From: Tepidiphilus succinatimandens
Lineage (GTDB): Bacteria > Pseudomonadota > Gammaproteobacteria > Burkholderiales > Rhodocyclaceae
DNA length: 64,000 nucleotides
Reading direction: 5' to 3'
Assembly: GCF_006503695.1 (NCBI RefSeq)
Contig: NZ_SBIK01000001.1
Location: 287,759-351,758, forward strand
Below are positions 47,172 to 56,822 of the stretch, piece by piece (position 1 is the stretch's first letter; each line of letters begins with the position of its first letter). The notes under the pieces were generated by a model that saw only the letters and a program-made list of their open reading frames with translations, was not told the DNA's origin and ran no database searches. The position numbers were made by a program, and so were the translations under genes.

Positions 47172-48761
47172 TTACGACTGCGCCGGGGCGAGCCGAATCA
47201 GATAATCGAACGCCGACAGCGCCGCCTTGGCCCCCTCGCCCATGGCGATGACGATCTGCTTGTAGGGCACCGTGGTGCAGTCGCCAGCCGCGAACACCCC
47301 CGGAGCGGAAGTCGTGCAGCGCGCGTCGATCTCGATTTCGCCGAAGCGGTTGCGCGCCACCGCCCCTTCGAGCCAGTCGGTGTTGGGCACCAGGCCGATC
47401 TGCACGAACACGCCGGCCAATTCCACCGTATGCTCTTCGCCCGTTGCACGGTCGCGGTAGCGCAGGGCGTTCACCTTGCTCCCATCGCCAAGAATTTCCA
47501 TGGTCTGGGCGTTGGTGACGATGGTCACGTTGGGCAGGCTCCTGAGCTTGCGCTGCAGCACCGCATCGGCGCGCAGGGCATCGGCGAATTCGATGAGCGT
47601 GACGTGCTCGACGATGCCGGCCAGATCGATCGCCGCCTCCACGCCGGAATTGCCTCCGCCGATCACCGCCACTTTCTTGCCTTTGAAGAGCGGCCCGTCG
47701 CAGTGCGGGCAGTAGGCCACTCCCCGGCCGCGGTATTCCTGCTCGCCGGGCACGCCCAGCTCCCGCCAGCGCGCGCCGGTGGCGAGGATCACCGCCTTGG
47801 CCCCGAGCTCGGCGCCGTTGGCGAGCGCCACCTTCGCCGTCTTGCCCGGCTCGGCGGGAACGTCAAGGCGTACCGCGCGCTGATGATTCATAATATCTAC
47901 ATCATAGGCCTTGACGTGCTCTTCGAGCCCCGCGACGAGCTTGGGCCCCTCGGTCTCCTTCACCGAGATGAAGTTCTCGATGGCGAGCGTGTCCATCACC
48001 TGACCGCCGAAGCGCTCGGCCACGATCCCGGTGCGCAATCCTTTGCGCGCGGCGTAGATCGCCGCTGCGGCCCCGGCCGGTCCACCGCCGACGATGAGGA
48101 TGTCGAACTCGCCTTTCTGGGAGAGCCGCGCCCGCTCGCGCGCTTCGGCCTGCGTGTCGACCTTGGCGAGGATCTCCGGCAGCTCCATGCGTCCTTGGCC
48201 GAAGAGCTCGCCGTTGAGATAGACGGTGGGCACGGCCATGATCTGCTTGGCCTCGACCTCGGCGGGGAAGCTCGCCCCGTCGATCATCACCGCCTGCACC
48301 TTCGGATTCAAGGCGGCCATGGTGTTGACCGACTGCACCACCTCCGGGCAGTTGTGGCACGACAGCGACACGTACACTTCGAAAGAGAGCGGCGACTCCA
48401 GGCTCTTGACCTGCTCGATCACCTCCGGCTCGAGCTTGGGCGGGTAGCCGCTCACCTGCAGCAGCGCGAGAATGAGCGAGGCGAACTCGTGCCCCAGCGG
48501 CAAGCCGGCGAAATGCACCCGCGGGGCTTCGCCGGGGCGCGTCACCGCGAACGCCGGGCGCCGACCGCCGGCGACTTCCTCACCCACCGCTTCGCGCACC
48601 GTCACCTTGCCGCCGCCGGCAGCGACGATCTCCTGCACCAGCTCGGCCAGCTGCCGACCGCGCTCGCTGTCGTCGAGCGCCGTGACGAGCTCGATCGGCC
48701 CGGCGAGCCGGGTCAGATATTGCGTCAAGGCGTTCTTCGTTTCTTGATCGAGCAATGCCAT
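47172..48761 (-). CDS. ahpF: alkyl hydroperoxide reductase subunit F
   Basis: 529 residues. It is a flavoprotein that passes electrons from NADH to AhpC. The N-terminal double thioredoxin-like domain contains the redox pair CHNC ([12 protein letters not shown], ~residue 131). The FAD domain begins [21 protein letters not shown], the second active-site pair is in [11 protein letters not shown], and the NAD domain contains [14 protein letters not shown]. It is downstream of ahpC with a 162-bp gap containing a hairpin. Confidence 0.97.
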   Translation of the reverse strand: MALLDQETKNALTQYLTRLAGPIELVTALDDSERGRQLAELVQEIVAAGGGKVTVREAVGEEVAGGRRPAFAVTRPGEAPRVHFAGLPLGHEFASLILALLQVSGYPPKLEPEVIEQVKSLESPLSFEVYVSLSCHNCPEVVQSVNTMAALNPKVQAVMIDGASFPAEVEAKQIMAVPTVYLNGELFGQGRMELPEILAKVDTQAEARERARLSQKGEFDILIVGGGPAGAAAAIYAARKGLRTGIVAERFGGQVMDTLAIENFISVKETEGPKLVAGLEEHVKAYDVDIMNHQRAVRLDVPAEPGKTAKVALANGAELGAKAVILATGARWRELGVPGEQEYRGRGVAYCPHCDGPLFKGKKVAVIGGGNSGVEAAIDLAGIVEHVTLIEFADALRADAVLQRKLRSLPNVTIVTNAQTMEILGDGSKVNALRYRDRATGEEHTVELAGVFVQIGLVPNTDWLEGAVARNRFGEIEIDARCTTSAPGVFAAGDCTTVPYKQIVIAMGEGAKAALSAFDYLIRLAPAQS

Positions 48762-48793
48762 GGTAAATCCCCCCTTCGTCGAAACTTCGGATG

Positions 48794-48822
48794 AAAAAAG
48801 CCCCTCGGCCTCTTTCGGCCGA
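48794..48822 (-). terminator. partial terminator/attenuator between ahpC and ahpF
   Basis: On the minus strand a TCGGCC-N6-GGCCGA stem is followed by GGGGC and a run of six T. Its position in the ahpC-ahpF gap would let most transcripts stop after ahpC, giving the AhpC excess seen in many species. Confidence 0.55.
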
Positions 48823-48923
48823 CGTCTCCGTGATGCAAGGAAAAGGCGCCGCCGCCTCGTGCGGACGGTCGGCGCCCGGAATCTGGCTCCAACCGGGAGT
48901 GACCGCGGTTGGAATCCAGGCGA

Positions 48924-49487
48924 TCAGATCTTGCCGACCAGATCGATGGAAGGCTTGAGCGTCTCGGCGCCTTCGTTCCACTTGGCCGGGCAGACTTCAC
49001 CCGGATGCTCGGCCACGTACTTGGCAGCTTTCACTTTGCGCAGCAGCTCGGCGGCATTGCGGCCGATGCTGTTGTCGTTGACCTCCATCCCCTTGATGAC
49101 GCCGTTGGGGTCGATGATGAAGGTGCCGCGCAGCGCCACGCCTTCTTCCTCGATCAGCACGTCGAAGGCGCGCGCCAGTTTCTGCGCCGGGTCGCCGAGC
49201 ATGGGATAACGCACTTTCTTGATGGCGGGCGACGCCTCGGCCCAGGCTTTGTGCGTGAAGTGGGTGTCGGTCGACACGGAATAGATCTCGCAGTTGATCT
49301 TCTTGAACTCGTCGTACAGATCGGCGAGGTCTTCGAGTTCGGTCGGGCACACGAAGGTAAAGTCGGCCGGATAGAAGACGAACACCGACCAATGGCCGCG
49401 CAGATCGGCGTCGGTCACTTCGACGAACTTGCCGTTGTGATAAGCCTGCACTTTGAACGGAACGACTTGGGTGTTGATCAAGCTCAT
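48924..49487 (-). CDS. ahpC: alkyl hydroperoxide reductase subunit C (peroxiredoxin)
   Basis: 187 residues, the same as E. coli AhpC. It reduces peroxides. The peroxidatic Cys is in [21 protein letters not shown] and the resolving Cys in [13 protein letters not shown] near the C-terminus. The start at 49487 (MSLINTQ) follows an AGGAGG box. It has an OxyR-like operator and a promoter ~90-150 bp upstream. Confidence 0.98.
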   Translation of the reverse strand: MSLINTQVVPFKVQAYHNGKFVEVTDADLRGHWSVFVFYPADFTFVCPTELEDLADLYDEFKKINCEIYSVSTDTHFTHKAWAEASPAIKKVRYPMLGDPAQKLARAFDVLIEEEGVALRGTFIIDPNGVIKGMEVNDNSIGRNAAELLRKVKAAKYVAEHPGEVCPAKWNEGAETLKPSIDLVGKI

Positions 49488-49519
49488 AACGGTTCCTCCT
49501 GTCTGGGTTTGCACATGGC

Positions 49520-49537
49520 GCCGGTCGGCCGACCGGC
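49520..49537. other. 18-bp perfect palindrome in the ahpC leader
   Basis: GCCGGTCGGCCGACCGGC is fully self-complementary and lies between the predicted ahpC transcription start and its ribosome site. As RNA it could fold into a stable stem, or pair between molecules. The function is unknown. Confidence 0.4.
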
Positions 49538-49573
49538 GGAGGCCCGGCGCTGCTGCCGGTCACCACGCGAACC

Positions 49574-49603
49574 ATTCTAGGTCAGGTTCCAGGCAAAATC
49601 CAA
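49574..49603 (-). promoter_or_regulatory. ahpC promoter
   Basis: Minus-strand TTGGAT (49598-49603) and TAGAAT (49574-49579) with an 18-bp spacer. The -35 abuts the OxyR-like site exactly as at katA. The leader is about 80 nt. Confidence 0.6.
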
Positions 49604-49639
49604 TCGTTCCTGGCAAACGTCATGATAGTTAAAAACTAT
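49603..49639 (-). promoter_or_regulatory. OxyR-like tandem operator upstream of ahpC
   Basis: The distal element ATAGTTTTTAACTAT matches ATAG-N-T-N3-A-N-CTAT at every defined base. Exactly 7 bp later, giving the canonical 22-bp repeat, is a weaker element TTTGCCAGGAACGAT that touches the -35. oxyR itself is not in the window. Confidence 0.78.
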
Positions 49640-49749
49640 CAAAAAAACACATGATTTAAAGCGTTCTCAATGATCCACACTTCCGTCGTGGGCGACGCCT
49701 TTCGGGACATGCGCTAGAATTGCCCCTCGAACCGTGCCCGGAGAGGATG

Positions 49750-52700
49750 ATGGACCCGCGTCTGCGCGAAATCCCCTACAACTACACCTCCTTGTCCGAC
49801 CGTGAGATCGTGATCCGGCTGCTGGGCGAGGAAGCCTGGGCGATCCTGGAGGCCCTGCGCGCCGAGCGCGTCACCGGCCGCTCGGCCCGCATGCTCTTCG
49901 AGATTCTCGGCGACATCTGGGTGGTGCGGCGCAACCCCTTTCTCGAAGACGATCTGCTCGCCAACCGCAAGCGGCGCCAGGCACTCGTCGAAGCCCTGCG
50001 CCACCGGCTCGACGAGGTGGAGAAACGGCGCGTGGCAAGCGCCGCCGCCGATCCCGAGCGCGCCGCGCGCGTGGCGCGTCTGGTCGAGCTCACGGCGGCC
50101 GCGATCGACGCCTTCGAGCGCTCCTTCGGCGAAACCGAACGGCTGCGCAAGGACGTGCTGCGCGTGCTGTCGCGCCACACGCGCCGCGACAACATCCGCT
50201 TCGACGGGCACGCACGCGTCTCGCACGTCACCGACGCCACCGACTGGCGCGTGGAGCTGCCCTTCGTCGTGCTCACGCCGGACACCGAAGAGGAAATCGC
50301 TCCGCTGGTGCGCGGCTGCATCGAGCTAGGGCTGACCATCATCCCGCGTGGCGGCGGTACCGGCTACACCGGCGGCGCCGTGCCGCTCGATGCGCGCTCG
50401 GCCGTCATCAACACGGAGAAGCTCACCTCGCTCGGCCCGGTCGAGGAGGTGGATCTGCCCGGGCGCGAAGGGCCATTGCCGCAGCGCTACCCCACCATCC
50501 GCACCGGCGCGGGCGTCGTCACGCAGCGCGTGGCCGATGCCGCGACCGCCGCGGGGCGCGTCTTCGCCGTCGACCCCACCTCGGCCGAAGCCTGCTGCAT
50601 CGGCGGCAACATCGCCATGAACGCCGGCGGCAAGAAGGCGGTGCTGTGGGGCACGGCGCTCGACAACCTGCTGTGGTGGAAAATGGTCACGCCCGACGGC
50701 AACTGGCTCGAAGTCGAGCGGCTCGAGCACAACCTCGGCAAGATCCACGAGCAGGAGACGGTCTACTTCCGCCTGCGCCGCTTCGACGGGCTCACCTACG
50801 CGCCTTTGGGCGAGGAGATCATCAGCGCGCCGGGCGCGACGATGCGCAAACCGGGCCTGGGCAAGGACGTCACCGACAAATACCTGCACGGCATCCCCGG
50901 CATCCAGAAGGAAGGCACCGACGGCCTCATCGTGGCCGCGCGCTGGGTGCTGCACAAGATGCCGCCGGTCACGCGCACCGTCTGCCTCGAATTCTTCGGC
51001 CAGGTGCGCGACGCGGTGCCGGCCATCGTCGAGATCACCGACTACTTCAAGCCCGGCGGCGAAGGGCACGCAGCCGGAGTGCAACTGGCCGGCCTCGAGC
51101 ACCTCGACGAGCGCTACGTCAAGGCCGTGGGCTATACCACCAAGGCCAAGCGCCGCGGTCGGCCCAAGATGGTGCTGGTGGGCGACATCGTCGGCCACGA
51201 CGAAGAGGCGGTGATGCGCGCCGCCTCCGACGTGGTGCGGATGTGCAACAAGCGCGACGCCGAAGGTTTCATCGCCGTCACCCCCGAGCAGCGCAAGCGC
51301 TTCTGGCTCGAACGCTCCCGCACCGCGGCCATTTCCCGGCATACCAACGCCTTCAAGATCAACGAAGACGTCGTCATTCCCCTGCCCAAGATGGGCGAGT
51401 ACTGCGACGCCGTCGAGCGCATCAACATCGAGCTGTCGCTCGACAACAAGCTCGCCCTGTGCGACCGGCTCGAAGCCTTCCTGCGCGAACCCAAGCTGCC
51501 GCTCGATCCGGGCGACGCCGACCTGCCGCCGGAGACGCTCATCGGCGAGAAGCGCGAGCACGCGCTCGAGCTCGTCGACGCGGTGCGCCGGCGCTGGCGC
51601 TGGCTGCGCGACCACCTCGACCTGCCGCTCGCCGAAGCCGAGCCGCACTTCGCCGCATACGGCATCGAAGCGGGCGAACTCACCAACCAGGCCGAGGCGC
51701 TCACGCTCTTCCACCGCCTGCAGGACTACTCCATCCGCGTCTCCTGGAAACGCGAACTGCGCCCGGGGCTCATGCGCATTTTCGACGGCGACGTCTTCCG
51801 CCCCACGCGCGAGCGCATCCTCGAGCTCCACGAGCAGGTCAAGCGCGGTCGGCTCTTCGTGGCGCTGCACATGCACGCCGGCGACGGCAACGTGCATACC
51901 AACATCCCGGTCAATTCCGACGACTATGAAATGCTGCAGACCGCCAACCGCGTGGTCGACCGCATCATGGCGGTGGCGAAGTCGCTGGGCGGGGTCATCT
52001 CCGGCGAGCACGGCATCGGCATCACCAAGATCGACTATCTCGACGAGGAGCAGCTTCGCCCCTTCTGGGACTACAAACGCCGCATCGACCCCAAGGGGGC
52101 GTTCAACCGCGGCAAGCTCATGCCTGGCGGCAACCTCTCCCGCGCCTACACGCCCTCGTTCAACCTGCTCGGGCACGAGTCGCTCATCATGGAGCAGACC
52201 GAGATCGGGGCGATCGCCGACGACATCAAATCCTGCCTGCGCTGCGGCAAATGCAAACCCGTGTGCTCGACGCACGTGCCGCGCGCCAATCTCCTCTACA
52301 GCCCGCGCGACAAGATCCTCTCCACCTCGCAGCTCATCGAGGCGCTGCTCTACGAGGAGCAGACGCGCCGCGGCGTGTCGCTGGCGCACTGGGCCGAGTT
52401 CGAAGACATCGGCGATCACTGCACCGTCTGCCACAAGTGCGAGAAACCCTGCCCGGTGGACATCGACTTCGGCGACGTCTCGATCAAGATGAGGAACCTG
52501 CTGCGCAAGCAGGGGAAGAATTCCTTCAACCCGGGCACGAAGGCGGCGATGCTGCTGCTCACGATCAAGGACCCGACCACGGTCAAGCTCGTGCGCAAGA
52601 CCATGGTCGAGTGGGGCTACAAGGCGCAGCGCCTGGCGCATCATTGGGCCAAGCGCCTCGGGCTCATCCAGGAGCAGACGCGCCGCCCGCCGCTCACCGT

Positions 52701-53646
52701 GGGCAAGCCGCCGATCCGCGAGCAGGTGATCCACTTCGTGAACAAGCCCATGCCGGGCAATCTGCCCAAGCGCACGGCACGGCAACTCCTCGACATCGAG
52801 GACCAGACGGTGATCCCGGTGATCCGCAACCCGCAGGTGCCGGCGGGCGAGTCGGAAGCCGTGTTCTACTTCCCCGGCTGCGGCTCCGAGCGCCTCTTCA
52901 GCCAGGTGGGTCTGGCCACCCAGGCCATGCTCTACCACGTGGGCGCCACCACGGTGCTACCGCCGGGCTACCTCTGCTGCGGCTATCCGCAAACGGCCGC
53001 CGGCAACGACGACAAGGGGCAGCGCATCACCACCGAGAACCGCGTGCTCTTCCATCGCGTGGCCAACACGCTCAACTATCTCGACATCAAGACCGTGGTC
53101 GTCTCCTGCGGCACCTGCATGGACCAGCTGCTCGACTACCACTTCGAGCAGATCTTCCCTGGCTGCCGCCTGCTCGACATCCACGAATACCTGATGGAGA
53201 AAGGCATCGCGCTCGATGGCATTCCCGGCGTGCGCTACATGTACCACGAGCCCTGCCACACGCCGATGAAGCAGTACGCCGGCATCGAGGTGACGAAGAA
53301 ACTGCTGGGCACCGAGGTCGTGCTCAACGACCGCTGCTGCGGCGAATCGGGAACGCTCGCCGTCACGCGGCCGGACGTGTCGACGCAGGTGCGTTTCCGC
53401 AAGCAGGAAGAACTGGAGAAGGACGCCGCGCGGCTTCGCGCCGACGCCGCGCCGGGCACGCCGGTGAAGGTGCTCACCTCCTGCCCCAGCTGCCTGCAGG
53501 GGCTGAGCCGCTTCGAGCACGACGCGGGAGGGCTGGATGCCGATTACGTGGTGGTGGAACTGGCGAAGCACCTGCTCGGCCCTGAGTGGCTCGAGCGCTA
53601 CGTCGAGGCCGCCAACCGCGGCGGGATCGAGCGCGTGCTCCTGTGA
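49750..53646 (+). CDS. large FAD-linked oxidoreductase with Fe-S and CCG domains (DUF3683)
   Basis: 1298-residue multidomain protein. An N-terminal DUF3683-type helical region (~1-150) is followed by an FAD-binding PCMH domain (~165-390: [40 protein letters not shown]) and an FAD oxidase C-terminal domain ([30 protein letters not shown]). A ferredoxin module follows with [11 protein letters not shown] and [14 protein letters not shown] (~827 and 890), then two CCG domains (FPGCGSERL ... LCCGYP; HEPCHTP ... RCCGESG). It looks like GlcD plus GlcF/LldE in one chain, suggesting D-2-hydroxyacid oxidation feeding quinone. The substrate is unknown. Confidence 0.9.
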   Translation: MDPRLREIPYNYTSLSDREIVIRLLGEEAWAILEALRAERVTGRSARMLFEILGDIWVVRRNPFLEDDLLANRKRRQALVEALRHRLDEVEKRRVASAAADPERAARVARLVELTAAAIDAFERSFGETERLRKDVLRVLSRHTRRDNIRFDGHARVSHVTDATDWRVELPFVVLTPDTEEEIAPLVRGCIELGLTIIPRGGGTGYTGGAVPLDARSAVINTEKLTSLGPVEEVDLPGREGPLPQRYPTIRTGAGVVTQRVADAATAAGRVFAVDPTSAEACCIGGNIAMNAGGKKAVLWGTALDNLLWWKMVTPDGNWLEVERLEHNLGKIHEQETVYFRLRRFDGLTYAPLGEEIISAPGATMRKPGLGKDVTDKYLHGIPGIQKEGTDGLIVAARWVLHKMPPVTRTVCLEFFGQVRDAVPAIVEITDYFKPGGEGHAAGVQLAGLEHLDERYVKAVGYTTKAKRRGRPKMVLVGDIVGHDEEAVMRAASDVVRMCNKRDAEGFIAVTPEQRKRFWLERSRTAAISRHTNAFKINEDVVIPLPKMGEYCDAVERINIELSLDNKLALCDRLEAFLREPKLPLDPGDADLPPETLIGEKREHALELVDAVRRRWRWLRDHLDLPLAEAEPHFAAYGIEAGELTNQAEALTLFHRLQDYSIRVSWKRELRPGLMRIFDGDVFRPTRERILELHEQVKRGRLFVALHMHAGDGNVHTNIPVNSDDYEMLQTANRVVDRIMAVAKSLGGVISGEHGIGITKIDYLDEEQLRPFWDYKRRIDPKGAFNRGKLMPGGNLSRAYTPSFNLLGHESLIMEQTEIGAIADDIKSCLRCGKCKPVCSTHVPRANLLYSPRDKILSTSQLIEALLYEEQTRRGVSLAHWAEFEDIGDHCTVCHKCEKPCPVDIDFGDVSIKMRNLLRKQGKNSFNPGTKAAMLLLTIKDPTTVKLVRKTMVEWGYKAQRLAHHWAKRLGLIQEQTRRPPLTVGKPPIREQVIHFVNKPMPGNLPKRTARQLLDIEDQTVIPVIRNPQVPAGESEAVFYFPGCGSERLFSQVGLATQAMLYHVGATTVLPPGYLCCGYPQTAAGNDDKGQRITTENRVLFHRVANTLNYLDIKTVVVSCGTCMDQLLDYHFEQIFPGCRLLDIHEYLMEKGIALDGIPGVRYMYHEPCHTPMKQYAGIEVTKKLLGTEVVLNDRCCGESGTLAVTRPDVSTQVRFRKQEELEKDAARLRADAAPGTPVKVLTSCPSCLQGLSRFEHDAGGLDADYVVVELAKHLLGPEWLERYVEAANRGGIERVLL

Positions 53647-53650
53647 GCTT

Positions 53651-53681
53651 GGCGCGGCCCGTCTGTGGGACGGGCCGCGCC
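53651..53681. terminator. strong hairpin after the FAD/Fe-S gene
   Basis: Perfect 13-bp stem GGCGCGGCCCGTC/GACGGGCCGCGCC with a 5-nt loop, 4 bp after the stop codon and 4 bp before the end of the convergent gene. It probably ends transcription from both sides although U-runs are missing. Confidence 0.6.
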
Positions 53682-53685
53682 GGGA

Positions 53686-54216
53686 TCATCGCCCCTGCTG
53701 CTGTGCGCGCAAGGCTTCTTCGAGCTCACGGCGCTCGGCAGCGAGGCGCTCCGCCGCCGTGCGCCGCTCGTCCAAGAGGCGCTGCAGGGTCGGCACGAGC
53801 GCATCGGGGTCCGTCCCCTCGGCGAGCAGGGCGCGGATCTGGGCGATCTGCCGGTCGTAGTCGGCCAACTGCGCGTCGCGCCAGGCATCGAACGCCTGCA
53901 ACGTCGGAAAAGCCTGCAGCAGACGCTCCTGCTTGCGGCGCAGGCCCTGTTCCTGCGGCGAGAGCGCCCCGGCCCCGCTTGCCTCCTGACGCTGCGCCCG
54001 CTCGGCCGCCGGATCGATCACCTTGCGGATCATGCCGCTGTCGTCGACCAGCCAGTATTTGCGCCCATAACACTCGGCGGGCAACGGGTTGCCGCACACG
54101 CGCCGGCCGTTGGCATCGTCGCAGCATGCCACCCCGGTCGGGCCGCCCGCCGTGGCCGACGCCATGACCGCCGCCAGCGCCCCCATCAAGACCCCACCCC
54201 CGATCCACCGCCCCAT
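53686..54216 (-). CDS. secreted protein of unknown function with coiled coil
   Basis: 176 residues. A signal peptide (GGVLMGALAAVMASATAGG) precedes a small Cys-containing segment, VACCDDANGRRVCGNPLPAECYGRKYWLVDDSG, resembling DUF4124-like periplasmic proteins of betaproteobacteria. The rest is charged, helical and probably coiled coil (GLRRKQERLL; LDERRTAAERLAAERRELEEAL). The role is unknown. It lies between the FAD/Fe-S gene and pyrE. Confidence 0.7.
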   Translation of the reverse strand: MGRWIGGGVLMGALAAVMASATAGGPTGVACCDDANGRRVCGNPLPAECYGRKYWLVDDSGMIRKVIDPAAERAQRQEASGAGALSPQEQGLRRKQERLLQAFPTLQAFDAWRDAQLADYDRQIAQIRALLAEGTDPDALVPTLQRLLDERRTAAERLAAERRELEEALRAQQQGR

Positions 54217-54311
54217 CGTCCCCGGCCCTCACGGCTCGATCCGCATATGATATGCGATAAGGACGATCGATACCACGTCCACCTTGGCATGGGCGTGCCG
54301 GGAGGACTTTC

Positions 54312-54971
54312 TCATGCGCGGCGCGCCGCCTCGCCCTGCACGCCATAGCGCTCGCGATACGCCCGCACCGCCGGTAGGTGCTCGCGCAGCCGCGGATCGT
54401 CGGCAAGCAGCGCAAGCAAGTCCTCGAGCGTGGCTACGGCGATCACGGGGATGCCGAAGCGCCGGCTCACTTCCTGGGCGGCGGACTCCTCGCCCTCGCC
54501 GCGCTCCATACGATCGAGCGCGATCACGACGCCTGCCGGCTCCGCCCCGTGGGCGCGGATGAGCTCGATCGAGGCCCGCACCGAAGTGCCCGCCGAGATC
54601 ACGTCATCGACGATGAGGATGCGCCCGTGCAGCGGCGCGCCGATGAGCCGCCCCCCTTCGCCGTGGTCCTTGGCTTCCTTGCGATCGAACGAAAAAGGCT
54701 TATCGAGGCCGCGCTCGGCCAGACGAATCGCCACGCCCGTCACCAAGGGAATGCCCTTGTACGCCGGCCCGAAGAGTCCGTCGAAGGCGATGCCGCTTGC
54801 GCGGATCGCCTCGACGTAGAAGCCGCACAGGGCGCGAAACGAGGCGCCGTCGTCGAAGAGCCCCGAATTGAAGAAATACGGCGAGCGCCGCCCGGCCTTG
54901 GTGACGAACTCGCCGAAGCGCAGCACCCCCTTCTCGCAGGCCAGGCGCAGGAATTCCCGGCTAAAATCCAT
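54312..54971 (-). CDS. pyrE: orotate phosphoribosyltransferase
   Basis: 219 residues. It converts orotate and PRPP to OMP in pyrimidine synthesis. It has the N-terminal [20 protein letters not shown], the [15 protein letters not shown] loop, [14 protein letters not shown] and the PRPP-binding motif [16 protein letters not shown]. It is divergent from exonuclease III, with 82 bp between them. Confidence 0.97.
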   Translation of the reverse strand: MDFSREFLRLACEKGVLRFGEFVTKAGRRSPYFFNSGLFDDGASFRALCGFYVEAIRASGIAFDGLFGPAYKGIPLVTGVAIRLAERGLDKPFSFDRKEAKDHGEGGRLIGAPLHGRILIVDDVISAGTSVRASIELIRAHGAEPAGVVIALDRMERGEGEESAAQEVSRRFGIPVIAVATLEDLLALLADDPRLREHLPAVRAYRERYGVQGEAARRA

Positions 54972-55053
54972 GAACTTCCCCTTTTTTCATGCACGCAACG
55001 GGCGGCAATGGTACGCGCCGGCCCGCCGCGCCGCAAGCCGCCCTGGAGACGAC

Positions 55054-55854
55054 ATGACCCTGCGCATCCTCACGCTGAACCTCAACGGCATCCGCTCTGC
55101 CGCCGACAAAGGCTTCTTTCGCTGGTTGCCCACGCAAGACGCCGACCTCGTTGCCGTGCAAGAGCTCAAGGCGCAGGAAAAGGACCTCGCCGCAGCCATG
55201 CGCCACCCCGACGGCTACAGCGGGCACTTTCATTTCGCCGAGAAAAAGGGCTACGCCGGGGTCGGCCTCTACCTGCGCACGCCCCCGCTCGAGCTCGTCC
55301 GCGGCATCGGCGAGCCCGAATTCGACGCCGAAGGGCGCTACCTCGAGGCGATCTACCCCGGTCTCTCGGTGGTCTCGCTCTATCTTCCTTCCGGTTCGGC
55401 CGGCCCCGAGCGGCAGGCATCCAAGTTCCGCTTCATGGAGGCGTTCTTTCCCAAGCTGCGCGAACTGCGCCACTGCGGCCGCGAGGTGGTGATCTGCGGC
55501 GACTGGAACATCGCCCACACCGAGAAAGATCTCAAGAACTGGCGCAGCAACCAGAAGCACTCCGGCTTTCTGCCCGAAGAGCGCGCCTGGCTCACCCGCG
55601 TGTTCGACGAACTGGGCTGGGTCGACGTCTATCGCCGCCTCTACCCCGAAGCCACGGAAGAAGGCTACACCTGGTGGTCCAACCGCGGCCGCGCCTGGGA
55701 AAAGAACGTCGGCTGGCGCATCGACTACCAGATCGCCACCCCCGGCATCGCCGCCACCGCCCGCGCCGCCCGGGTCTACAAGGACGAGCGCTTCTCCGAT
55801 CACGCCCCGCTCATCGTCGATTACGCCTTCGCCCTGGCGCAAAATCCGCGATAA
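55054..55854 (+). CDS. exodeoxyribonuclease III (AP endonuclease)
   Basis: 266 residues of the EEP nuclease family acting in base-excision repair. Active-site groups are LNLNGIRSA (Asn), VQELKAQ (Glu), GDWNIAHTEKDLKN (Asp/Asn), RIDYQIATPG and FSDHAPLIVDYAF (Asp-His). It matches the ExoA/XthA branch. The ATG at 55054 follows a GGAG box. It is followed 29 bp later by hpt. Confidence 0.95.
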   Translation: MTLRILTLNLNGIRSAADKGFFRWLPTQDADLVAVQELKAQEKDLAAAMRHPDGYSGHFHFAEKKGYAGVGLYLRTPPLELVRGIGEPEFDAEGRYLEAIYPGLSVVSLYLPSGSAGPERQASKFRFMEAFFPKLRELRHCGREVVICGDWNIAHTEKDLKNWRSNQKHSGFLPEERAWLTRVFDELGWVDVYRRLYPEATEEGYTWWSNRGRAWEKNVGWRIDYQIATPGIAATARAARVYKDERFSDHAPLIVDYAFALAQNPR

Positions 55855-55883
55855 TTTCACCTTTTCGTCACGAGAGCGCCACG

Positions 55884-56441
55884 ATGAACCCCAAAGTCGA
55901 AGCCATGCGCCGCGTGCTCGCCCAGGCCGAATGCATCGCCGATTCCGCCGAGGTGCAGCGCGCCATCGACCGCATCGCCGCCGAGATCACGGAAGTGCTC
56001 GCCGAACGCGACCCGCTCGTGTATGTGGTCATGAAAGGCGCCGTCGTCTTCGCCGGCCAGATCCTGCCGCGGCTGCGCTTTCCGCTGGAAGTCGCCTACC
56101 TGCACGCCACGCGCTACCATGACACCACCGCCGGCAGCCGGCTGGAGTGGCGCGTCGAACCCACCGCGCCCATCGAAGGGCGACCCGTGCTCGTGCTCGA
56201 CGACATCCTCGACGAAGGCTATACGCTCGCCGCGGTGATGCAGCGCCTGCGCGACGAAGGCGCCGAAGACGTCTATCTCGCGGTGCTGTGCCACAAGCGG
56301 CACGAACGCAAGGCCTATCCCGGCATGCGGGCGCACTTCACCGGCCTGGAGATCCCCGACCGCTACGTCTTCGGCTACGGCATGGACTATAAAGGGTACT
56401 GGCGCAACGCCGACGGCATCTACGCCGTACGGGAACCCTGA
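55884..56441 (+). CDS. hypoxanthine-guanine phosphoribosyltransferase
   Basis: 185 residues. This purine-salvage enzyme has the VVMKGAVVFAGQILPRL loop and the PRPP motif VLVLDDILDEGYTLAAV; the base-binding region is CHKRHERKA and the C-terminal motif PDRYVFGYGMDYKGYWRN is typical of Hpt. It uses hypoxanthine and/or guanine; exact preference is not predictable. It is upstream of the DUF1840 gene by 12 bp. Confidence 0.94.
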   Translation: MNPKVEAMRRVLAQAECIADSAEVQRAIDRIAAEITEVLAERDPLVYVVMKGAVVFAGQILPRLRFPLEVAYLHATRYHDTTAGSRLEWRVEPTAPIEGRPVLVLDDILDEGYTLAAVMQRLRDEGAEDVYLAVLCHKRHERKAYPGMRAHFTGLEIPDRYVFGYGMDYKGYWRNADGIYAVREP

Positions 56442-56453
56442 GGAGGATTCACC

Positions 56454-56774
56454 ATGCTCGTCACCTTCAAATCCGACGCCGATGCCGACATCGTCATGTA
56501 CCGCAAGCACGCCGAACCCATCCTGCAGATGCTCGGCAAGGACGTCGAACGCGGCATCCTCACGCCCGAAGAACTGCCGCAGGCCATCGCCCAGCTCGAA
56601 GCCGCGATCGAGGCCGACCGCCAGGCGCACCCTGGCCTGGACGAGACCGAGGAAGAAAAGGCCAAGGAAGAAGGCAAGGAGCCGCCAGTGGAATTCCACC
56701 GCCGCGCTTGGCCGCTGCTGCAGATGATGAAGCGCGCGCTCGCCGAGAAGAAACCGGTCGTCTGGGGCATCTGA
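56454..56774 (+). CDS. DUF1840 family protein
   Basis: 106 residues, a small cytoplasmic family restricted largely to betaproteobacteria. It opens MLVTFKSDADADIVMYRKHAEPILQMLGKD and closes FHRRAWPLLQMMKRALAEKKPVVWGI, matching DUF1840. The function is unknown. An AGGAGG box lies 9 bp upstream. It is convergent with murB. Confidence 0.92.
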   Translation: MLVTFKSDADADIVMYRKHAEPILQMLGKDVERGILTPEELPQAIAQLEAAIEADRQAHPGLDETEEEKAKEEGKEPPVEFHRRAWPLLQMMKRALAEKKPVVWGI

Positions 56775-56822
56775 CCCGCCCTGCACCGTCGGCCTCGCCG
56801 CCCAACCGGCGGAGGAAAACGG

